DNA of 27,269 nt, taken from Pseudomonadota bacterium (lineage in GTDB: Bacteria; Pseudomonadota; Gammaproteobacteria; Steroidobacterales; Steroidobacteraceae). Where the stretch lies: NCBI GenBank assembly GCA_023433515.1, contig JAEZCN010000182.1, forward strand, positions 1 to 27,269, written 5' to 3'. Positions 8,484 through 16,419 of the stretch are shown here, one piece after another. The notes under the pieces are model-generated. The model made no database searches. It was not told the DNA's origin and saw nothing but the letters and a program-made list of their open reading frames with translations. Each line of letters begins with the position of its first letter. Position 1 is the stretch's first letter. A program made the position numbers and the translations under genes.

Positions 8484-8525
8484 AGGTCTGTCCCCTTTTG
8501 CTAGGAAACGAGGAATGTCCCCATT
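8484..8525 (-). repeat. Right terminal inverted repeat of copy 1
   Basis: Reverse complement of the left arm apart from two positions. Read on the minus strand it begins AATGGGGACATTCC, and its two leading A bases belong to the TAA stop of the MOSC gene. Confidence 0.9.
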
Positions 8526-9345
8526 ATTTCCAGGCGATGTCGAAAGTCTGGCCGACGTGGAGAGTCGCGCCGACACCTTGGGTGGGGATCACGTTCTGGC
8601 CGAACAACACGCCGCGCAGCGTGGAGTCATAACGATACTTCTTCAGGGTAGCTAGCGGTTCTTCGCCATCTCTTTCGCCAGTCTGCTGATCGGTCGTCGT
8701 GATCGCGCAGCGGGCGCACGGCTTGACGATTCGTAATGCGATGCCGTCGGCGCGCAGCTCGTGGATACGGTCCTCGTCGTAGGCGTCGACGCCGTCGATG
8801 ACGATGTTCGGACGAAAGCGTTCCATCGGCAGCGCCTTCGGCAGGCGCGAGTTCAGATCGGCGAGCGACGCGCGCGAGATCACGAGGATCGGATACCCGT
8901 CGCTGAACTCGGTGATGGCCCGCGTGTCCTTCGTCCACTCCCGGCTGCATTCGCGGGGCATATCCGGATCGAACCTCACCAGCCGCAACGCTGTCTCGAG
9001 GAACTCCGAACACCAGCGCGCCGCCTCATCTCCGCAGTCGATCCCGCGGCCGCTGAATTTCCACACGGTTATCTCCCGCGCGGCGTCGCCGGCCTCGCGC
9101 GACACCACGAGCGACGCCGCGCCGGGCGCGGCGAGCGTCAGCGCCGCCTCGTCGACCGAGGTCGCGATAAACGCCAGCCGCGGCAGTTCGCGCTGCGTGA
9201 CGAAGCGCCCGTTGGGACGAACGAGCATCCAATGCCGGTCATCCGCGAGGCCGGTCGCGTCGATGCGCGCGCTCGTGAGTGGAATGCCGCGGCAGGACTT
9301 CACCGGGTAGGTGTTGAGCGCCGCGATCGTCGCGCGCTTGGCCAT
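8524..9345 (-). CDS. MOSC-domain molybdenum-cofactor protein (YcbX/mARC-like)
   Basis: Predicted molybdoenzyme component related to E. coli YcbX and mitochondrial mARC, which reduce N-hydroxylated compounds. The N-terminal beta-barrel (MOSC_N) starts YPVKSCRGI, and the MOSC domain carries FRPNIVIDG and KPCARC, where C210 is the likely cofactor ligand, then FGQNVIP near the end. The product is 273 residues and lacks the C-terminal 2Fe-2S ferredoxin domain of E. coli YcbX, so it would need a separate electron donor. ATG 9345 fits the family N-terminus. GTG 9360 overlaps the kdsB stop as GTGA and would suit translational coupling, adding five residues. It is the last gene of the lipid A/Kdo run, with no evident functional tie to it. 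Its stop codon runs straight into the inverted-repeat element. Confidence 0.92.
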   Translation of the reverse strand: MAKRATIAALNTYPVKSCRGIPLTSARIDATGLADDRHWMLVRPNGRFVTQRELPRLAFIATSVDEAALTLAAPGAASLVVSREAGDAAREITVWKFSGRGIDCGDEAARWCSEFLETALRLVRFDPDMPRECSREWTKDTRAITEFSDGYPILVISRASLADLNSRLPKALPMERFRPNIVIDGVDAYDEDRIHELRADGIALRIVKPCARCAITTTDQQTGERDGEEPLATLKKYRYDSTLRGVLFGQNVIPTQGVGATLHVGQTFDIAWK

Positions 9346-9356
9346 GTTCACCGCGC

Positions 9357-10103
9357 TCACGGGCGCAAGGTCAGCGCACGTTCCGCGCGCTCGAGATCGG
9401 CGGCGGTGTTGACGTCCGCCAGCGGCCGTTCGGCCGCCAGCTCAACCCGGATCTCCATTCCGTTTTCCAGCGCCCGCAACTGTTCGAGCTTCTCGATCTG
9501 CTCGAGCCGGCCGGGCGGCAGGCCAGCAAGCCTGCGCAGCGCCGCGACGCGGTAGGCATAGATGCCGATGTGCCGCAGGCACGCGTCCGTCAACGTCTGC
9601 GCCGCGTCCCGATTCCACGGGATCGGCGCGCGCGAGAAATACAGCGCGCGGCCACCCGCGTCGCAGGCCACCTTCACGTTGTTAGGGTCGTTGAACTCGG
9701 TGAACGCGCCGAACTTCGCGGCGAGCGTCGCGATGTCCGCCTGCGCATGTTTCTCGAGCAACGATGCGACCTGGTCGATGATCACGGGCGGAATCAGCGG
9801 CTCGTCGCCCTGCACGTTCACGACGATGTCGCCGTCGCTCCAACCACGGGCCGCTGCCACTTCCGCGATGCGATCCGTTCCGGACAGGTGCGTGCGCGCC
9901 GTCATCGCGACGTCCGCGCCGAAGCCGCGCGCCGCGTTGGCGATACGTTCGTCGTCGGTCGCGATCACGACTTCCGTGGCCTGCGCGGCACGGGCCCGTT
10001 CGTGTACCCACTGGATCATCGGCTTGCCGGCCAGCGGCAACAGCACCTTTCCGGGCAACCGCGAGGAATCGAAGCGCGCGGGAATGACGACGCGGAATTT
10101 CAT
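9357..10103 (-). CDS. kdsB: 3-deoxy-manno-octulosonate cytidylyltransferase (CMP-Kdo synthetase)
   Basis: Cytoplasmic enzyme that activates Kdo with CTP to CMP-Kdo, the donor for the lipopolysaccharide inner core. The 248-residue length equals that of E. coli KdsB. Visible motifs are the nucleotide-binding start FRVVIPARFDSSRLPGK, the VNVQGDEPLI motif, YFSRAPIPW, and HIGIYAYR followed by a LEQIEKLEQLR segment. The ATG overlaps the stop of the ycaR-like gene as ATGA, which fixes this start over longer frames and indicates translational coupling. The gene sits downstream of lpxK in the same run, as in other gammaproteobacteria. Confidence 0.97.
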   Translation of the reverse strand: MKFRVVIPARFDSSRLPGKVLLPLAGKPMIQWVHERARAAQATEVVIATDDERIANAARGFGADVAMTARTHLSGTDRIAEVAAARGWSDGDIVVNVQGDEPLIPPVIIDQVASLLEKHAQADIATLAAKFGAFTEFNDPNNVKVACDAGGRALYFSRAPIPWNRDAAQTLTDACLRHIGIYAYRVAALRRLAGLPPGRLEQIEKLEQLRALENGMEIRVELAAERPLADVNTAADLERAERALTLRP

Positions 10104-10291
10104 TCGCGCGCCAGCAGCGGATCGTCGGGTGTGAGATGCCGCGCGTCTTCCTCGAGCATCATCGGCACGCCATCCCGGATCGGGAACGCCAGGCGATCCG
10201 CGCGGCAGACCAGCACCTCGGCGGCGCGCTTGAGCTTGAGCGGCCCCTTGCACAGCGGGCACGCGAGCACGTCGAGCAGCCTGTCATCCAT
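10100..10291 (-). CDS. ycaR: Trm112/YcaR family small protein
   Basis: 63-residue protein of the Trm112 (UPF0434) family: MDDRLLDVLACPLCKGPL carries the CPxC pair, and a second part VCRADRLAFPIRDGVPMML is the usual family core. The third zinc-type cysteine is present (VCRAD); the fourth ligand is absent, as is often so in bacterial members. Trm112 proteins act as partners or activators of methyltransferases in eukaryotes and archaea; the bacterial role is not well defined. It overlaps the end of lpxK by 8 nt and the start of kdsB by 4 nt, the usual place of this gene between those two. Confidence 0.93.
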   Translation of the reverse strand: MDDRLLDVLACPLCKGPLKLKRAAEVLVCRADRLAFPIRDGVPMMLEEDARHLTPDDPLLARE

Positions 10292-11309
10292 GCTTGTGAA
10301 ACGCCTCGGCGCGGGTGAGAACCAGGTCGACGAGCTCGCGCGCCTCGCGCTCGGCGAACTCGGCCGTGACCGGCACGAACCAGCAACGGTCATCGGCGAA
10401 GGCCGCGCATTTTACGGCATCCTTCTCGGTCATGATGACCGGCAGCCGATCGCGGAAATCCAGGTCCACCGGCTTGAACGCGTGGTGGTCGGCGAAGGGA
10501 TGCTCGTGGATCGTGAGCCCCGCGTTGCGCAGCATGTTGAAGAAGCGTTGCGGATTGCCGATCGCGGCAACGGCGTGAACCTTCGAACCGCGGAAACTCT
10601 CGACCGGGCGCGGCACCGCGCCACCCGATACGGGCTGTGCATCACCCGGCCGCAGCGACATCGAAAAGTGTGTTCGATTGACCATGCCGGGCAGCGAGAA
10701 TCCCGGCGCCGTGATCGCACCGTTGACGACCACGGCATTCACCCGCCGCAGGCGTCGCGGACTTTCGCGCAGGGGACCGCGCGGCAACACGCAGCCATTG
10801 CCGAAACCGCGCTGTCCGTCGATCACCGCGATCTCGCAATCGCGCCGCAGCGCCAGGTGCTGCAGCCCGTCATCACAGATGACGACGTCGGCCTTGTCCG
10901 CGACCGCCGCCTTCGCCGCCGCCACGCGATCGCGCCCGACGAACACCGCGGCCTGCGCGCGTCGCGCGAGCAGCAGCGGCTCGTCGCCGACTTCCGAGGC
11001 CCGACTGTGCATCGTCACGCGCGTGACGCCGCGCGCCCGCCCGCCGTAACCGCGCGACACCACCGCGACCTTCATGCCGGTTTCGGCGATCCGGCTCGCG
11101 AGCCACGCGACGAGCGGAGTCTTGCCCGTGCCGCCCACGGTGATGTTGCCGACCACGATCACGGGTGCGCCGACGCGTACGCGGTGTCGAAGACCGATGC
11201 GATACAGAAAATTGCGCAGGCTCATGACCGCGCCGTAGAGCCATGACAGTGGCGCGAGCCAGATCGGCCCGTCCGGCCCGTACCACATTTCTTCTATCCT
11301 GGAAGGCAT
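10284..11309 (-). CDS. lpxK: Tetraacyldisaccharide 4'-kinase
   Basis: Inner-membrane-associated kinase that phosphorylates the 4' position of the lipid A disaccharide using ATP. The N-terminal hydrophobic segment (WLAPLSWLYGAV) anchors it. The Walker A is GNITVGGTGKT (54-64), followed by VVSRGYGG, GDEPLL, ICDDGLQH and FGNGCVLPRGPLRE, and MTEKDAVKC near the end, all family signatures. Start: ATG 11309 gives RIEEMWYG, aligning with the E. coli beginning. ATG 11288 (MWYGPDG) has a better AGGA ribosome site and would shorten it by seven residues. It lies 13 nt after msbA and overlaps the ycaR-like gene by 8 nt, inside one operon. Confidence 0.97.
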   Translation of the reverse strand: MPSRIEEMWYGPDGPIWLAPLSWLYGAVMSLRNFLYRIGLRHRVRVGAPVIVVGNITVGGTGKTPLVAWLASRIAETGMKVAVVSRGYGGRARGVTRVTMHSRASEVGDEPLLLARRAQAAVFVGRDRVAAAKAAVADKADVVICDDGLQHLALRRDCEIAVIDGQRGFGNGCVLPRGPLRESPRRLRRVNAVVVNGAITAPGFSLPGMVNRTHFSMSLRPGDAQPVSGGAVPRPVESFRGSKVHAVAAIGNPQRFFNMLRNAGLTIHEHPFADHHAFKPVDLDFRDRLPVIMTEKDAVKCAAFADDRCWFVPVTAEFAEREARELVDLVLTRAEAFHKHG

Positions 11310-11322
11310 CGCGCCAACGCGC

Positions 11323-13077
11323 TCAATTGCGGAACTCCGCACGCTTGAGACTCGCGTACGCGCCATCGCGCGCAACGAGCTCGGCGTGCGACCCGCGCTC
11401 GACGATGCGGCCGTCTTCCATGACGATGATCTCGTCGGCGTGTTCGATGGTGGTGAGGCGATGCGCGATCACGAGCGTCGTGCGGCCACGCATGAGTTCG
11501 ACCAGCGCCTCCTGGATGCGCCGCTCCGATTCGTTGTCGAGCGCGGACATCGCCTCGTCGAGAATCAGGATGGGCGCATCCTTGAGCAACGCACGCGCGA
11601 TCGCGATGCGTTGCCGCTGGCCGCCCGACAACAACGCGCCGCGGTCGCCGACCTGCGTATCCAGCCCCTCCGGCAACTCCGCTGCGAATTCATCGACGTA
11701 CGCGATGCGCGCGGCCTTCTCCACGAGCTCCGGGTCCGCGTCGTCCACACCGAACGCGATGTTGTTGCGGATCGACTCGTTGAACAACACGACGTCCTGG
11801 CTGACGAGCGCGACGTTGTCGCGCAGGTCGCGCAGGTTGCATTCGCGCACGTCGATGCCATCGACGAGCACCGCGCCCGAGGTCGCGTCGTAGAACCGCG
11901 GCACCAGGCCCACCAGCGTCGACTTGCCGCTGCCGGAGCGGCCGACGATGGCCACATTTTTCCCCGCCGGCACGCTCAGGTTCACCGAGTGGAGCACGCC
12001 ACCCTTCTCGCTCGAGTATTCGAAACTCACGTCGCGGAATTCGATGGTGCCCTGCACACGCCCGAGCCTGCGGCCCTTCTCGAAATCCTCGGTCGATTCG
12101 TCGAGCACCTCGAACACGCTCGCGCCGGCCGCGAGTCCCTGCTGCAGCGGCCCCAGCGCGGTAACCAGGGTGCGCATCGGCGCCGTCGTCAGCAGCAGCG
12201 CGGTCAGGAATCCCCAGAACTCGCCGACCGTCATGTCGCTCTGGTTCACCTGAACGAGCGCCATCCACAACACGCCGCCGAGGCCGATCGAAGCGATGAA
12301 CTGCACGACGGGATTGCTGGTCGCCTTGGCCGCGATCAGTTTCATGTTGCTGCGGCGGTTGTGTTCGTTCACCGCTTCGAATTCGCGCGCTTCCTGCTCC
12401 TGCGCATTGAACACCTTGATCACGCGCTGGCCGTCGAGCGCCTCCTTGGTGACGCGTGTGACATCGCCCATCGAAGCCTGGATGCGCGCGCTGTAGCGGC
12501 GAAAGGACTTCGTGACCTGGCGGATGATGAACGACAGCGGCGGCGCGAGGATCACGACGAACAGCGCCAGCTTCCAGTTGAGCAGGAACAGCCAGCCGAT
12601 CTGCAGCACGATCGTGAGCGAATCGCGGATCAACGCCCCGGTGGAGTTGGTCGTCGCCTCGGCCACCTGCTCGATGTTGAACGTGAGCCGCGACAACATC
12701 GTGCCGCTCGACTGCAGGTCGTAATACTTCGCCGGGAAATGCAGGTACTGGCGGAACAGGTCGCGGCGCATCGCCTTGATGATCTGCCGCGAGACGTAGC
12801 CCGGGAAATACACGCCGATGTAGTCGCCGATGCCGCGCAGCAGGAACAGCAGCGGCGCGCCCAGCGGCACCAGCCACAACACCGTCGGGTCTTTCTTGAC
12901 GAAGCCCAGGTCGACGAAGTTCTGCACCAGCCACGCGAAACCGGGGCCGGTGGCGGCGAACAACGCCATGCCGACGACGCCGACGAGGAACATGCCGAGG
13001 TGCGGTCGCGCGTAGCCGAGCAGCCGCCGGTACACGCCACCAGCGTCCATTGGAGCGGCGCCCGCGGAGGTGTTCAT
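11323..13077 (-). CDS. msbA: Lipid A export ABC transporter MsbA
   Basis: Half-transporter that flips core-lipid A across the inner membrane. The N-terminal domain of about 330 residues holds six predicted membrane helices with QSSGTMLSRLTFN and the usual coupling segments. The ATPase has Walker A GRSGSGKST (about 378-386), signature LSGGQRQR (about 482-489), Walker B LILDEAMSALD (about 502-512) and the switch His in IAHRL. The usual DEATSALD is DEAMSALD here. At 584 residues it is the normal size. The ATG overlaps the exbD stop as ATGA and the gene is followed by lpxK, a common functional pairing in lipid A biogenesis. Confidence 0.97.
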   Translation of the reverse strand: MNTSAGAAPMDAGGVYRRLLGYARPHLGMFLVGVVGMALFAATGPGFAWLVQNFVDLGFVKKDPTVLWLVPLGAPLLFLLRGIGDYIGVYFPGYVSRQIIKAMRRDLFRQYLHFPAKYYDLQSSGTMLSRLTFNIEQVAEATTNSTGALIRDSLTIVLQIGWLFLLNWKLALFVVILAPPLSFIIRQVTKSFRRYSARIQASMGDVTRVTKEALDGQRVIKVFNAQEQEAREFEAVNEHNRRSNMKLIAAKATSNPVVQFIASIGLGGVLWMALVQVNQSDMTVGEFWGFLTALLLTTAPMRTLVTALGPLQQGLAAGASVFEVLDESTEDFEKGRRLGRVQGTIEFRDVSFEYSSEKGGVLHSVNLSVPAGKNVAIVGRSGSGKSTLVGLVPRFYDATSGAVLVDGIDVRECNLRDLRDNVALVSQDVVLFNESIRNNIAFGVDDADPELVEKAARIAYVDEFAAELPEGLDTQVGDRGALLSGGQRQRIAIARALLKDAPILILDEAMSALDNESERRIQEALVELMRGRTTLVIAHRLTTIEHADEIIVMEDGRIVERGSHAELVARDGAYASLKRAEFRN

Positions 13078-13505
13078 TGACTGGATTGCGAGTCTTCGAC
13101 CGTCGCGATGTTGATGCGGACGAAGCCGAGTTTGCCGATCACGTCCATGGCGGTGACCACGGACTGGTGAGTCGAGCGTGCGTCCGCGCGCACGGTCACG
13201 GGCTTGTCACGGTCCGCTCCCGCGACCTCCATGATGGCGGCGCGCAACGTGTCGGGGCTGGAATTGATGAGCTCGCGGTCGTTGACCCGATAGGTCCCCG
13301 CCTGCGTGACCGCGACGACGATCGGATCGGTCTTCTGCTTGCCCGTGGGCGCGAGGCTCGCCTGGGGTAGTTCGATCTTGAGCCGCCCTTCCTGCATGAA
13401 GGTCGAGGACAACATGAAGAAGATGACGAGCAGCAGCGCGATGTCGATCAGCGGGATCAAATTGATCTCCGGATCTTCCTTCGCCTTGCGGGACTGAAGT
13501 CTCAT
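13074..13505 (-). CDS. exbD: ExbD/TolR-family biopolymer transport protein
   Basis: 143-residue inner-membrane protein of the proton-driven ExbB-ExbD/TolQ-TolR class. A short cytoplasmic N-terminus is followed by one transmembrane helix NLIPLIDIALLLVIFFML carrying the essential proton-path aspartate D21, then a periplasmic domain. ExbB is directly upstream (ATGA overlap) and msbA directly downstream (ATGA overlap). No tonB, tolA or receptor gene is in the window, so the process energised here is unknown; this pair in the lipid A operon is distinct from the classical tol-pal cluster. Confidence 0.95.
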   Translation of the reverse strand: MRLQSRKAKEDPEINLIPLIDIALLLVIFFMLSSTFMQEGRLKIELPQASLAPTGKQKTDPIVVAVTQAGTYRVNDRELINSSPDTLRAAIMEVAGADRDKPVTVRADARSTHQSVVTAMDVIGKLGFVRINIATVEDSQSSQ

Positions 13506-14146
13506 GCGGTGCGCGCGATGCCGCCGTCACCTTCTCCGGCCTGGGGCTCGGCGCCCAGCGAATCGGCGAAGTTCACCGCGAGCTTTTCCATGTCGACGAC
13601 GATGCGTTCGACCTTGCCGCGCAGGTAGCGATGCGCGATGTACGCGGGGATCGCGACCGTGAGACCGCCGGCCGTGCAGATCAGCGCCTCGGAAATGCCG
13701 CCCGCGAGCATGCGCGGATCACCCATGCCACCGAGCATCACGGCGTTGAACGCGGCGATGATGCCCGTGACGGTGCCGAGCAGGCCTAACAACGGCGAGA
13801 TGCTCGCGATGGTGCCCACGGAGTTCACGAAGCGCTCGAGCTCGTGCACGACGTGACGGCCCACGTCTTCGACGCGCTCCATCATGATCTCGCGGCCGCG
13901 GTGGCGGTTGGCCAGCGCGGCCGCCAGCACGCGCCCCAGCGGCGAGTTCTTCTCGAGGGCCTCGATGACCTTGGGATTGACCTGGTTGCGCTCGACGAGG
14001 TCGGAAACCTTCTTGATGAGTTCCTGCGGCAGCACGCGCTTGCGCTGCAGGGTCCAGAGGCGCTCGAGGACGATACCGACCAGCACGATCGAGCAGATGA
14101 TGATCGGCGCCATGAACGGGCCGCCGGCCTTGACGATTTCCCACAT
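13502..14146 (-). CDS. exbB: ExbB/TolQ-family proton channel subunit
   Basis: 214-residue MotA/TolQ/ExbB family inner-membrane protein. Three membrane segments are visible: near the N-terminus (MAPIIICSIVLVGIVLERLW), at about 110-135 including the family hallmark PLLGLLGTVTGIIAAF, and at about 148-172 (SEALICTAGGLTVAIPAYIAH). It forms the pentameric proton channel around ExbD. It is the first gene of the tightly overlapped part of the run, 34 nt after the comEC stop. There is no Shine-Dalgarno, but a TATAGT hexamer lies just before the ATG (see 14155-14184). Confidence 0.96.
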   Translation of the reverse strand: MWEIVKAGGPFMAPIIICSIVLVGIVLERLWTLQRKRVLPQELIKKVSDLVERNQVNPKVIEALEKNSPLGRVLAAALANRHRGREIMMERVEDVGRHVVHELERFVNSVGTIASISPLLGLLGTVTGIIAAFNAVMLGGMGDPRMLAGGISEALICTAGGLTVAIPAYIAHRYLRGKVERIVVDMEKLAVNFADSLGAEPQAGEGDGGIARTA

Positions 14147-14154
14147 GGGTCCGG

Positions 14155-14184
14155 ACTATACCGGAGCGGCCCGAAAAGCGTCAC
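14155..14184 (-). promoter_or_regulatory. Candidate promoter for exbB and downstream genes, possibly leaderless
   Basis: On the minus strand GTGACG (14184-14179), an 18-nt spacer and TATAGT (14160-14155) end 8 nt before the exbB ATG. The -35 overlaps the comEC stop codon. A start site at the usual distance would fall on the ATG, giving an mRNA with no leader, and no ribosome binding site is present. Confidence 0.4.
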
Positions 14185-16364
14185 GGCGCGTCAGGGAAAC
14201 GCCGCCAGGCGAACGGATGACGCGACACCCGCGCCACGGCGGTGACCACGATTCCTTGCGTCCCTAAAGCGAATTCGATGGCGCCATCGTGCCGAGTGTC
14301 GTAGGCACGAGCGCCGGATGCGCGCCGGCGTTCGAGCTCCATCTTTCGCGAACGCGACCCGGCCTGGCCGCCGGTGACGAGCGCGAGCCGCGCACTCCCC
14401 TCTATCCACTTCCCGCCGAACCGCATCCAATGCTCGCCCACCGAGACCTGCAGCATGCAGGAGCGACGCTCCGGGCCCGCTGCGCTCAAGACGAACTCCA
14501 CTCCGTCCCAGCGGAAACGCTCATGCTTGCAGGCGCGGGCCTCGAGTCGCGTCCCGGGCCAGCCACCACCGACCCGGATGAGATGCACCTTGCGTTCGAA
14601 CGCTAACAAGGCGGCGCCCTGCGCGCGGTCCGCATCGAGCCTTGGCAGGACCAGCAGATCGATCCCGCGAACGGCGAGCGCATCGAGCGCCGGCAGCGCG
14701 AGCTGGCGCAGCCGCGCGCCGCGCGTGTTCCAGCTGTCGCCGGTGTCGAACAGCACGGCGCGCGAATGTGTGGTTATGAGGACCATCGTGCCGCGTCCGG
14801 CATCGAACACGCCGATGCGCGCGCTGCCGTGTTCCGGCATGCGCGAATGCGCGAGGACCAGCGGCAACGCCGCGGCGATTCCCGTCAGCCGCAGGGGCCA
14901 GGGCCATCGACACATCAGGATGAGCGCCGCGGGCGCCGCCAGCGCGATCCACCACGCCTCCGGCGCCGCGCGCCAGGTCGCGAGCGGCGTGTCCGCGGCC
15001 CAGACGAGCCCCGGCCAGCACACGCGATACACCTGCTCGGCCAGTCCGAATAACAGCGCGCTCGCCGCGGGCAGCACGAGCGCGGCCACGGCGCCCATCA
15101 GCACCAGCGGAACGAGCACGAACGACACCAGCGGAATCGCCGCGAGATTTCCCCAGACTCCCGCGAGCGAAACGTTGTCGAGCAAGGCGAACGTCAGCGG
15201 TGCGAGCGCCAGCATGATGGAGAGTTGCAGCCGCAGCGCGGTGCTCAGTCTTGCGGCTATGGAGCCCGCGTGGTGATCGATGCGCGTGGCGGTGCACAGC
15301 AGGATGACACCCACCGCGACGAACGAAAGCCAGAATCCCGCCGCGAGCGGCGCCATCGGATCCAGCACGAGTACGGCGATGAGGGCCAGCGACCAGGTGC
15401 GCGCGGCCCCGACGTGCCGCGCCATGACACGCGCACACGCGAACGCGCACAACATGAGCAGGGTTCGTTGCGTGGGAACGGACCAGCCGGCGAGCAACGC
15501 GTAGGCGCCCGCCGACAGGATGCCTAACAACCAGGCGAACGGCTCGCGCTCGAAACGCCGCGCGCCCGGCAACCAGCGCCAGCAGGTCCGCGCGACGACG
15601 AACGCGAACATGGCGAACAACGTGACGTGCAGGCCGGAGATGGCGACCAGGTGGGTCGTACCCGTCGCGTTGAACACGCGCCACTGGTCGAGACTCATGC
15701 GATCGGTGAATCCCACGGAGAGCGCGGCGATCAGTGCCGCCGCATCCGGGTCGCCGACCGTCCGCGCGATTCGTTCGGCGATCCGGGCGCGAATGCCGTC
15801 GATCGAAGTGCGCGCCATGCGTTGTCGTTCGTTCAGGGCCGACACCAGGACCCTGGCCCGCAGGTGCACTCCATCGCGGAAGGCGCCACGCTCGGGCTGC
15901 GGTCCGACGAAATTGCGCGAATCGGCATAGGGCTGAAGGCGTACGAGCCAGCGCCAGCGCTCGCCCGCCCGTGGCACGACGGGCGCGTCGCGCCAGGTCA
16001 GCCGGACGCGCCGCACCCGCGCATCCGGTTGGCCCGCGCCCTCGACGACGGTGACCTCGGCGTCGAACCGCACTTCCGCGCCGAAGCGAGCCGGAACCGT
16101 GACCACGGTGCCTTCGAGCAGCAGGCGCCGGTCCGGCGAGTCCGTCGGGACCCACAGCGAATGCCAGCGCACGATCGCGCAATTCGTCAGGAACACGCCC
16201 AGGGCGAGCAGCGCGAGGCGTCGGGACCACGCGTGCCGCCACAAGCCCGCAAGTGCGCAACAAGCGAGTGTAGGCGCGGTCGCGACGAGCCAACCTACGG
16301 ACGGCAGGCGCGCGGCGCCGAGCGCAAGCAAAACACCCGCCAGGAATGAGAGTGCGCCCGGCAC
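14181..16364 (-). CDS. comEC: ComEC/Rec2-family DNA internalisation protein
   Basis: Polytopic inner-membrane channel for single-stranded DNA uptake in natural transformation. The GTG start gives 727 residues: N-terminal membrane helices, a DUF4131/OB-like segment (about 80-180), the competence domain with LVAISGLHVTLFAMF and many helices, and a C-terminal metallo-beta-lactamase-like domain (from about 520). In that last domain, the position where family members have SHxDxDH reads PRLDADR (about 574-580), so both histidines are replaced by arginine; nuclease activity of this domain is doubtful. No Shine-Dalgarno precedes the GTG. It is divergent from the DUF2062 gene and upstream of exbB, as in other gammaproteobacteria. 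Confidence 0.94.
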   Translation of the reverse strand: MPGALSFLAGVLLALGAARLPSVGWLVATAPTLACCALAGLWRHAWSRRLALLALGVFLTNCAIVRWHSLWVPTDSPDRRLLLEGTVVTVPARFGAEVRFDAEVTVVEGAGQPDARVRRVRLTWRDAPVVPRAGERWRWLVRLQPYADSRNFVGPQPERGAFRDGVHLRARVLVSALNERQRMARTSIDGIRARIAERIARTVGDPDAAALIAALSVGFTDRMSLDQWRVFNATGTTHLVAISGLHVTLFAMFAFVVARTCWRWLPGARRFEREPFAWLLGILSAGAYALLAGWSVPTQRTLLMLCAFACARVMARHVGAARTWSLALIAVLVLDPMAPLAAGFWLSFVAVGVILLCTATRIDHHAGSIAARLSTALRLQLSIMLALAPLTFALLDNVSLAGVWGNLAAIPLVSFVLVPLVLMGAVAALVLPAASALLFGLAEQVYRVCWPGLVWAADTPLATWRAAPEAWWIALAAPAALILMCRWPWPLRLTGIAAALPLVLAHSRMPEHGSARIGVFDAGRGTMVLITTHSRAVLFDTGDSWNTRGARLRQLALPALDALAVRGIDLLVLPRLDADRAQGAALLAFERKVHLIRVGGGWPGTRLEARACKHERFRWDGVEFVLSAAGPERRSCMLQVSVGEHWMRFGGKWIEGSARLALVTGGQAGSRSRKMELERRRASGARAYDTRHDGAIEFALGTQGIVVTAVARVSRHPFAWRRFPDAP

Positions 16365-16405
16365 TCACGCGCCGCGTGGCGACGGCGCGGCCGGCTGTCC
16401 GATGC

Positions 16406-16411
16406 TAGAGT
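16406..16411 (+). promoter_or_regulatory. Candidate -10 hexamer of a leaderless transcript (DUF2062 gene)
   Basis: TAGAGT lies 8 nt before ATG 16420. The intervening GCCGGCCG offers no ribosome binding site. It has the same arrangement as at exbB, csiV and the TPR-GGDEF gene. Confidence 0.3.
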
Positions 16412-16419
16412 GCCGGCCG

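Larger units (their letters stand above)
8183..8525. mobile_element. Inverted-repeat-bounded element, copy 1 (MITE/REP-like, no intact ORF)
   Basis: 343 bp with 42-bp terminal inverted repeats that differ at two positions. It shares ends and a collinear, diverged interior with copy 2 at 24895-25270, in the same orientation. Interior matches include a stretch with TCCCGGCGATT, GACGGCATGGCC and CCACACGATGG, and later GACGCGACT and AGAGAAG...ATCGC. Between the two flanking stop codons there are 339 bp (8185-8523) and nothing else. No target duplication is visible and no frame encodes a recognisable intact transposase. GGGGACA-type ends are reminiscent of elements mobilised by REP-associated tyrosine (Y1) transposases; that link is from memory and inference. 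Confidence 0.75.

Noticed and set aside
8183..8525. Target-site duplication flanking the element
   Set aside because: Outside the AATGGGG ends the flanks differ on the two sides in both copies, so no duplication can be claimed; this fits a Y1-type mechanism but does not prove it.
11540..11570. MsbA D-loop reads DEAMSALD instead of DEATSALD
   Set aside because: A single substitution beside intact Walker A, Walker B, signature and switch His; unlikely to alter function and possibly normal in this lineage.
11386..13080. Long open frame antisense to msbA (and similar long antisense frames over mfd, lpxK and the lol genes)
   Set aside because: Typical of GC-rich DNA; the products are Arg/His/Gln/Ala-rich without motifs, while the opposite strand encodes clear MsbA, Mfd, LpxK and Lol proteins.
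9678..15531. Word GTTGTTAGG three times (9678-9686; reverse at 13785-13793 and 15523-15531)
   Set aside because: Probably coding (Leu-Leu-Gly in two cases, Pro-Asn-Asn in the other); too few to claim a chromosomal signal.
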